Shown here piece after piece: positions 56,501-64,000 of a DNA stretch of 64,000 bases. Position 1 is the stretch's first letter. Each line of letters begins with the position of its first letter. The DNA is from Pristionchus mayeri. Its lineage: Eukaryota; Nematoda; Chromadorea; Rhabditida; Neodiplogasteridae. Both the position numbers and the translations under genes were made by a program. The DNA lies in the NCBI GenBank assembly GCA_036245805.1, contig BTRK01000004.1, positions 27,451,541-27,515,540 of the forward strand, given 5' to 3'. Under the pieces are notes generated by a model. The model had not been told where the DNA came from, made no database searches, and was given only the letters and a program-made list of their open reading frames with translations.

Positions 56501-59500
56501 ACATTTTCGAGGATTACTGTATTTTTTTTACAAAATCCGCGCCGCCGCGCGCGCGGATGCGGATCGAAAATCTGGCGATGCTCGTGGGTTTCCCTCGTGG
56601 AGGCCTACCTATTGGTGGAGTTAGTAGGAATTCGAATTTTCGGCCTGTGCCAAGTCGCTGAAGAAATATGTTGATTTTCTCAGATAGTCTGTTATATGTT
56701 GCTTACAAGTTAACATATACGGGTAAATAGCATATCACAAGTGCTCACTTATTCATCTCATCATTGGTCTCGAAGTCGTTGTGATGGTTGTTCACCCACA
56801 GCAGCACGATTCGGGCCACCTCCAATCGTAAAAAATAGATCTAACAATACGTTGCCAATAATTCTCTGCCCCTTCCAATCGATTCCCCCATACCTTGTCT
56901 CTGTAGTTTGGCTCTGCGAACCAGTACATCAGTTTCTCGAAGATGGTGCACGGATTGTGTATGAATACTCTGTAGGTGAGGAGGAAGTCGTCGATGTAGT
57001 GGGGGTCGATGGATGAGTCTCTCTCATCCACCAGATGGGCTATCAACTTGTCCGGCTTCCCCTTGATCAGAACCAATCCCACTTGGTTGCCCACTGTCCG
57101 TCTCTCCGTCTCTGATACGATCTGGAAGAAGCGAGTGAAAGAAGAGGCAAGCACAATTATACAACCTTTTTTAAACTCTTTTGTGTAAACTCTAAACTCG
57201 TAACAATAGAAAGGTATGAATCATAGGGCAGAAGTAAGGATGATCTGATACCTCTCCAGTGAGTCCATCTCGATCCTTCTCGATGTGTTCACTCAATGTG
57301 CTCATGATGGAGCAGAAGTCCTTGTGCTCCACCAGCACGAATTCGCAGTCGTCCACCTTAAGAGGCTACGTGCACTGTTGAAATACATAGAGATCCAAAA
57401 AATCTTATGGTTGCTGTCCAAACTCGATCAAAGTAACATGAAACTATCTATGGTAGTCGCTTTAAAATGGGTGACTGCCTTTCGGTTTTTAAATGATGAG
57501 AGAGAGAGGGATAACGTACGAGTGTCCTCATGTCCCCCTGATGGAATTGTTGAGTGGGAGTGGGATCACATCCGAATGCATCTCCCAGTTTGTACTCCAC
57601 TCGTTCCCCCGAGGGACGAACCACCTCCATTTGCCCGTTCACTATCACTGACCTGCAACCAAATCATAAGAGAGGCAACAATCATATCTACTAATGCGTT
57701 CAATTTCTATCAAGAAAAAATATTTCAGCACGGGGTGGTGCATGAACAGTGGTCGAAAAGTAGGTTAAAAAAGGACATAACGTGCCCGGGTTTTGGAGTG
57801 TGAACCAGTGCAAAAGTTGAAAACGTATTCATTTTTTTAAGTAATTGTTGTTAAAATTGCAAAAACGTACCCATTTTCAACGATTTCATATTTTTTTTGC
57901 CCCCTTTTTTACATTTTTGTGACATCGGATAAAAATCGGAAGATCCATATCTGAAGACGTCCCAACAGGGGGGCAGTTCAATCAACGTACCACGCATCAA
58001 GTCTCTCCCCATTGTGCATGACTATGGTGCCTGCCTCGTTGACGACTGCGAATACCATCTTGAGACAGAGTTGTCGTTTGATGGAGACAGGCAGAGAGGC
58101 GAAGGCCGCCATGTGCTGCATGAAGTCCTGCGAGGAGAAGACATCTCGGTCACTATCACACTCTACCATTCCTTCAGACAACATTATGTTTAGATTTGAA
58201 ACTAAACTCTATCATAATACCTAGTACATAAATCTGTGGTCGAAAAGGTAGACCAGGAAATAATTTAAAAGATTCTTTCACTTTTACTTGACCTTAATCC
58301 AAAAAAGGGCACGTTACGGCATTTTGGATGTAATATTCTACCACTGACTTTTAGAAAAAGGTTAAGGAATCCATAATGAAATGGACGTACCAATAGTACA
58401 GCCAGATCGTCTGAATTCCTCATTCCCGGTTCCTTCTCGAGACACTCACGCACTGAGTCCTGAATGGAAGGAAATGGTAATTGAAGCAAGTCCATATATT
58501 CGGACATATTAATAGAACTGTATACATCATTGTGATTAGTATAATGGTAACCTTCAACTCCATGAAGCTGTCGTGGGAGGGGCAACTCTCCTCGTCTTCG
58601 TCTTCTGAATCTGCCAATCCGTGCGAGGAAGACGGCGCGTCTTCCGTCGTCGACGATGAGGCTGTGCTGGAAGAGTATCTCATTAGTCCACCACTATGAA
58701 TCATGAATACAGAAGAGAGAGTGGTGTCTACACATCAATACAGGGCAGAGTCTCTTCTTCTCACCTCCTGACTCTGAGTGCTCTGCTGGCTGCTGTGGAA
58801 TGGGAACTGCCTCCTATCGAATTAGACTTCTCCCTTCGATGTTTCACCTGCTGAACACAAACTGCCATTTACAAGTAAAAAATGTAACTAATATTCTGAA
58901 CGGAATAGAAGGGCAGATAACTGACCCTGACTAGGGTTGCTTCATCAGTCTCGTCCCTCTCGATTCTCTCCATTCTCTCACTGGTAGAATGGGAATGGGG
59001 GATGGAGGAAGAGGAAGAGGAAGAGGAAGGGGCGGGCGACGAAGTACTCACTCCGTTCACGAACACCTGCAGCCAACACTCATCTCTCACTCACTCTTCC
59101 TTCATCTCTCACCTGACTCCTGTGGTTCTCTCCCGCTATACTCGCGACGGTGGTAAAGCTGGTAGAGGGGACGTCCACGGGGAAATCCACTGGATACGAA
59201 CGGGGAAGACCTAAACAACCAAGAATTGAACCATCTGACCTAAACCATTTCACATGCAACGTGAATTAATAGTACAGTGCCAGTTGGTATGATGAAGGTA
59301 AATAGTGAGGTTGGTGAACTATTATTCCTTGGCGGTTACGCAGAAAACTAGAAACAATAAATAGAAGAATGGCTCACCTCTGGGTTGTGTTCTATGGGGC
59401 ACAGGAGGAGCTACTGAGGAAGAGATGGAGGAGGAGGATGCATTCATGAATCGATCGGGTCGAGGAGGCACTGGAGGAGCAACTCCCCCTGCAATCACGG

Positions 59501-60622
59501 AGATTATATTGTGATAGGCCATGTCCATCTCCCAATTGGGTTGCATTATCCAACAAGTGGGTACGAACTAAGTTTGTGAAGGTGAGAACGGTGAGAGACA
59601 CTCCCACTATTTTACAATGAGTACGATAATGCACCCTGTCGATAGATTGGAAAGTCGGAGGCACTTTTACAATGGAGGAAAGGAAGGAAAGGGCGACCGA
59701 GATTACAGCGAGGATGTGATACCGGAAGAAGACGAGAATAGAAGGAATGGAGAGTGAAGCAAGGAGAAAGCACGGAGTTGACATGCGGGTGACAGGTGCA
59801 ATCAGAGTTCTTCTAGAGGAAACCCCCTCGACACTCTCAAAGAAAATGCACTCTTTCCAGAATTCCCTATTCCAGTTTACACGAATCAGAGAGCGCAGCC
59901 AAGAAACGTAAACATTGTTTCAAACAGTGTATCTTTCAGTGTATCTTTTTAGTGTATCTTTCACGGCCTACACATCACGGGATTGCTGATCAACTAATCT
60001 CAATTATTAGCCCAAATGCACGGAAAGGGAAGAAAAAGAGGTGAGGCATGCGAGCTTCGAGGCTAATGGACACGATGCATTCTAGAACAGCTCTCAAAGG
60101 GTGAGAAAAAGGAGGCGACAGAGGAGGCTGGAGGAAGAAGGATGGGGGAAGAAAACGTGTGATGGGCATGATTGGACTAAATTGCTGAAGAGAAATGCAG
60201 CCAATTTGAGAGAACACGAGAAAGGGGGAATCCTTTAGGAACAATGCTATCCTGAGATGCCACCGCAATGAGAGAGAGCGTACCTTCGAGTGAGGGATGA
60301 CTGCTGGCAGTGTATCGTTTGAGAGCCCCGTGCGGTCCTCCCGGGCGATCCTGAGACATAACTCCCTGCAAGGATCACTTCCCCATCCACACCCAATGAC
60401 ACTCTCGATGCGATCGATGACATAAACAGGAAGCAGTCGGATGCCTAATTCACCCCCCCCCCCCCTCATTCCAATATGACATCACTCCATCGATTGCCCA
60501 CCCTCTCACACATCGTCTACTCATTAGACTATTCCAACCCTCATTTTTATCGAGTTTTCGGACATTGAAATGATTGATAATAAAATATTTCTGCTACTCG
60601 ATGACTCATTATCATGCCCCCC

Positions 60623-60680
<58 letters not shown>

Positions 60681-63589
60681 TACCTTGGTGGTCGTAGTGA
60701 CGGTTGGGCCAGCACAGATCTTCTGCACGTCGGGGTAGTCTATCTGGAATGGACGTTCTTTCATCTCTCCTCCGCGAGAACCGAGAAAACGAGTCACCTC
60801 AAGGCCTTATCAACCCCTCAACACGGTCGCCACCAATGGAATTCTAGCAAAAAGGGTAGCCATGGGGAGTAGATCAAAGCTACTGCGAGAGGTGATGATA
60901 AGAAGAGGGAGAGACTGTTAACGGGAGGAGCTGATGCAACTGCCTACTCCACTCTGCTGATACAATGGAAGAATGCGAGTAATGCACGCTCATTAGAAGA
61001 TGGCAACGTGAGAATGGAATGAGAGAAGGAGGAGGAGGAGAGAGGGGAGAGAAGGAGAGAAGACGAGAGATTGGAGTGATGAGAGAGATCGGAAGAGATA
61101 AAGAGGAAAGGATAAAACATCAAGTGAGATATCAAAGTAATCGGAAATGGAACGATTGCGAAAAGAAGAGAAAGGGAAGGATATTTAGTGAAGGCGATTG
61201 ATGATGATCGAAGCTGACTATTACATCTAATCGAAATGATTGGAGAGAAGGAACAACTCATTATCGACCGTCTCATTTTCAGGGATCAACTATAGTTCAG
61301 ATTCGATGAAAATAAGAGTTTCTTGGAGCAGCGAATGAAATGGAGAGCAAAGAAGAGGGGGAGATTATCAATTTAGAGGATGGAGGAAGACGAGGGGAGT
61401 AGTACGAGAGATATCAGAGTAGGGAAAAGTAAATTGAAATTAGGAGAGAAGCCAAACAATGGGGAGAGAAGAGGCGATATGGAAAAACCACGGATATTCG
61501 CGCCAATATTTTTGGGCATCCAGACAAATTTGTATAACAAAATATTGTATCTGTAAACCTGAATTGATTTTCCGCATCCTCAATGAAACTTCATGAAGTA
61601 AATCCGATGCCTAATCTTCTCACCTTGGGTTGAACATCCCCATGTCTATTCAATCACAGCGATTGTGGTGGAAGGTCAAACAAGATGCTAAAAAAACCAT
61701 TTGAAGATTTACACGAATGGACTGCCTTGTTGGTGAGTGAGAGGAATGAGAGGGGTGAGGAGTGAGGGGAGTGAGATGCAGTAAGGGGCGCAGTCGTCAC
61801 ATTGCGTCAAATTCATTAACTATTCATGGCATTTCTCAAACCAGCGCAGAATTGAAGCAAAGGAAAGAAGGGGGAAGGGGGGGGGGATTGGCAGAAAGGG
61901 TAAATGGGTGAATCACGGAGAGGAAGCACACTTCCACTTACTTTCCCCTCTTCTTTTTGCCGCTTTAGAACATCTTACACAGAAAATTCAAGGGATGACT
62001 GATTGTGATACAAATCGCAGATAAGACTTTGAATCGAAACAAAATGATTGGATGATATCTTTCTAATCATGAAATGAGCAGACGAGCTGACGCCGAGTAC
62101 AAATCTGACTAAAGAGGCAAGATAGACATGAGAGTTTGTGGGGAAAACATAATGGTGTATAGGAGGGACTAGGAAGAGTCCTCCGAGACCTACCGAAAGG
62201 AGCAGTTGAGGTAGAAAGAAAAGAGCGAGATGGAAATAAGAAGAAAATGGAGGAAGAAATGGAAAGCACGAGATGGAAGTTGGAAAGAAGACAAGCAGGA
62301 GGAGAAGACGGAGAAGGGAATACAGGGAGGAGGAATGCAGATATCTGGAGGATGCTCGCCATGCATTATTATAAATGCGAAGAATATGAAATAAGCAACT
62401 CACAACAATCATCTCCGACTCTTGCAGCACGATGCAATTGGCAGTACGACGATAGTTGAGGCCGTTTCGTTTCCCGAAACTGAAAGTAACCGTATACACT
62501 TGCTAAATATTTGTTGAATATGTTCTAACAATACGATATAAAATTCCTCCCATAGTATTTTCATCCCTTGAAAGTAAATCTTAGTGAGCTACTAAGTGAG
62601 ACGAGACCAGATGAAATTTAATGTTCGAGTCAATCAATCGAAGAGTGAGAGGAGATGGGAAAGAGGTGTGAAATGTGTCTCGCCCTCCCAATCTCCATTT
62701 CACTTCTTGTGTTCCGATCTGGTGAGGAGAAGAGACAGATGGATAGAGATAGAGAGAGGAAGAGGGTTCGCTCACTGTTTGACATATATTGAGACACTCC
62801 GAGTAGGGAAAACAGACACTTCAGGGGGAAATCATCGCACTCACTCTCTGTTTCGGGATGAATCAACGGCAAATAAACGATAACCACACTATTGCGCTCA
62901 CCATACCTACATTCCGATCAATTTATTTGGACTAGATGTAAGAGTGGGGCGAGTGATTCCCATAGTATCCCCATCGCATCATACTTTTTTCCCTTGACTA
63001 ACCTCCTTGTAGGGGTCATCAATTCGCCCATCCTTCACTCTATCAATGCAATGCTTGATAGAGGTCAGAACGATGCTCTCTCTCGACCTTCTTCTGTCTC
63101 ATCATCCTTTACGTGGACTCCCCCCCCCCCTCCCTCCTATGGGATGAATGGATCAAATCTGATGAGAAAGAGATAAGAGAGAGAGAGCTCATCCCAGATG
63201 GAACATAAGGTGAGAACAAGGAGCGATCTGATACGTGATATCATAAAGTGGAATTCCCCCGGATTGGCCAATACATAGATAATCATCGAGGAGCGCATGA
63301 AACGGTGAGAAATGAGAAGAGGAATCAACGTTTCGAGAATATCGAAAACAGATGCCAACAGACAAAACGAAGCAGAGAATTGATGGATTGCATGAGAATG
63401 TGGAGTAAGACCATCCCTCAAAAAAAAAAAAAAAAAAACCATCCCTCTTCTCAAGGAGCAAATGTACGTTTATGGAACACGTTCTTATCCGATCATAAAC
63501 GTGCAAACTCACCCGTTCGAGTCGTATTCCTCATCCTGATGGGGGATGGGTGGCAGGGGTTTGCTGTCCCAGTCTATCTCTGATTCCAT
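50557..63589 (-). CDS. pxf-1: PDZ-GEF, Rap guanine nucleotide exchange factor (RAPGEF2/6 orthologue)
   Basis: This membrane-associated factor loads Rap GTPases with GTP. About 30 exons read right to left. A cNMP-binding remnant sits at 62404-62479 ('CIVLQESEMIV'), followed by S/P-rich exons (60684-60797, 60284-60365, 59378-59488, 59113-59210, 58926-59066, 58765-58847, 58552-58666). Then come 'DSVRECLEKEPG' (58391-58459), a second cNMP domain ('LKMVFAVVNEAGTIVMHNGE' 57991-58127, 'LGDAFGCDPT' 57520-57652, 57252-57356) and REM ('YIDDFLLTYRVF', about 56895-57124; 'LLWVNNHHNDF', about 56749-56822). PDZ lies at about 55440-55760 ('GMRRGDEVLEV'), the RA domain at about 54313-54805 ('TPERVIKQRRLPPQ', 'YYLKNN') and RasGEF at about 52817-54208 ('SIEPTEYVDNLFQLES', 'FNSMFAIMSGL', 'LVDPSRNMSRYR', 'DLTFMHEGN', 'LVNFEKLRLIA'). 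The C-terminus has 'FGVESPQAVQKMLSL' and Ser/Pro/His-rich tails. The start (ATG at 63589, 'MESEIDWDSKPLPP') and stop near 50557 are tentative; part of the first cNMP domain was not found. Confidence 0.87.
60620..60682. repeat. (CT)n microsatellite abutting a pxf-1 splice donor
   Basis: There are about 24 CT units with one interruption on the + strand. On the gene's strand the intron begins GTAAGAGAG and runs straight into (AG)n, so the repeat starts within four bases of the donor of exon 60684-60797. There is a C8 run at its far end. Confidence 0.92.
63420..63438. repeat. A19 homopolymer
   Basis: It is a run of about 19 A residues flanked on both sides by 'CCATCCCTC' (63411-63419 and 63439-63447). 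A short direct repeat around an A run can mark a small retroposed or slippage insertion. It lies within the 5' part of the pxf-1 gene region. Confidence 0.75.
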
Positions 63590-64000
63590 CTCGGGAGAGG
63601 AATATCGATGGACTGGGATTGTCGAGGAAGGAATTGTGGATGGATGGACTAATCAGGAGATCTTCCAAGCGGAGTAGCGATATTCCAATTAAGAGCGCGT
63701 TGCAAGTGTGGATAGACAGGGGAATTTCTAAGTAGGACACGCGGGGGACATTTATCTCTCGCCCTCTCTCCTTATCACACTCTCTACTTCTCGAGATCAG
63801 GGGTGGTTCTGGGAATGGGAGGGAGGATCCATCTCCTTCCATTTCATTCCTTACCCATCCTCATCAACACTCTTAATTGTTTCATTCCTTCCGTCCTATA
63901 GAGAAGCAATTCGCGCGCCATTAAAGTACTCCAATCGGGATCCCTTCCTCTCTACTCCTCACACTCATCAACCATTCCATATCTTTCATCTATAGCTCAG
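63590..64000. other. right edge, upstream of the tentative pxf-1 start
   Basis: This is pyrimidine-rich sequence without recognisable coding blocks on either strand. Upstream exons of pxf-1 may lie here or beyond the window. Confidence 0.35.

Noticed and set aside
61975..62499. 174-codon minus ORF
   Set aside because: Only its first part (62404-62479) is a pxf-1 exon. The rest reads through the donor into Leu/Phe/Ser-rich intron sequence.
1..64000. CRISPR arrays, bacterial operons, phage or plasmid features
   Set aside because: The window is spliced eukaryotic DNA. The tandem repeats seen are not spacer-repeat arrays and no prokaryotic genes are present.

Overview
The window is nuclear DNA from an animal with short introns. 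It is almost certainly a nematode and probably a rhabditid-type one. The evidence is a DAF-1-like type I TGF-beta receptor, a CCR-4 deadenylase and a PXF-1-like Rap exchange factor. Introns are mostly small with T/C-rich 'TTNCAG' acceptors, and acceptor-like sequence sits directly before two start codons, as at trans-splice sites. Genus cannot be fixed from sequence alone. Intergenic and intronic DNA is strongly polypurine/polypyrimidine (CT-rich), except for AT-rich islands at roughly 17.3-25 kb and 56.2-58.4 kb.

Layout, left to right. (1) 24-1228 (+): 3' part of an APMAP/strictosidine-synthase-like beta-propeller gene. (2) 1371-2279 (+): probable small single-pass membrane protein of unknown function. 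(3) 3836-21840 (-): CCR4-NOT deadenylase ccr-4 (leucine-rich repeats plus EEP nuclease). Its 7.9-kb intron holds a 256-codon ORF and a mariner element. Its 2.9-kb intron holds a TTAA-flanked MITE, a 173-bp tandem repeat and a hAT-like non-autonomous element. (4) 22830-31439 (+): daf-1-like receptor kinase, head-to-head with ccr-4, 20 exons giving 671 codons. Its last intron holds an RTE-type LINE inserted inside a giant palindromic element. (5) 31.7-32.4 kb: 0.7-kb foldback element with a hairpin at each end. (6) 34913-35427: Tc1-like MITE, abutting a GPAT3/4-type acyltransferase gene (+, to 38444). An intron of that gene carries a second palindromic element with a second TTAA MITE inside it. 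(7) 40617-40688 (-): tRNA-Lys(CUU). (8) 42067-46679 (+): quiescin sulfhydryl oxidase, 17 exons, 588 codons. (9) 47783-49117 (-): isochorismatase-domain protein (ISOC1/2-like), 7 exons, 196 codons. (10) about 50.56-63.6 kb (-): PDZ-GEF/RAPGEF2 orthologue (pxf-1).

The genes are ordinary unlinked housekeeping and signalling genes with no shared pathway. Exon models for ccr-4, daf-1, QSOX and ISOC were built by hand by matching conserved protein blocks to in-phase splice sites. Each totals a multiple of three without an internal stop, which is good internal support. Boundaries may still be off by one or two bases, and the N-termini of the acyltransferase and PXF-1 genes are unresolved.

The notable content is the transposon archaeology: at least seven element families with recognisable target duplications and nested insertions. 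In one case a MITE end supplies the apparent start codon of a host ORF.
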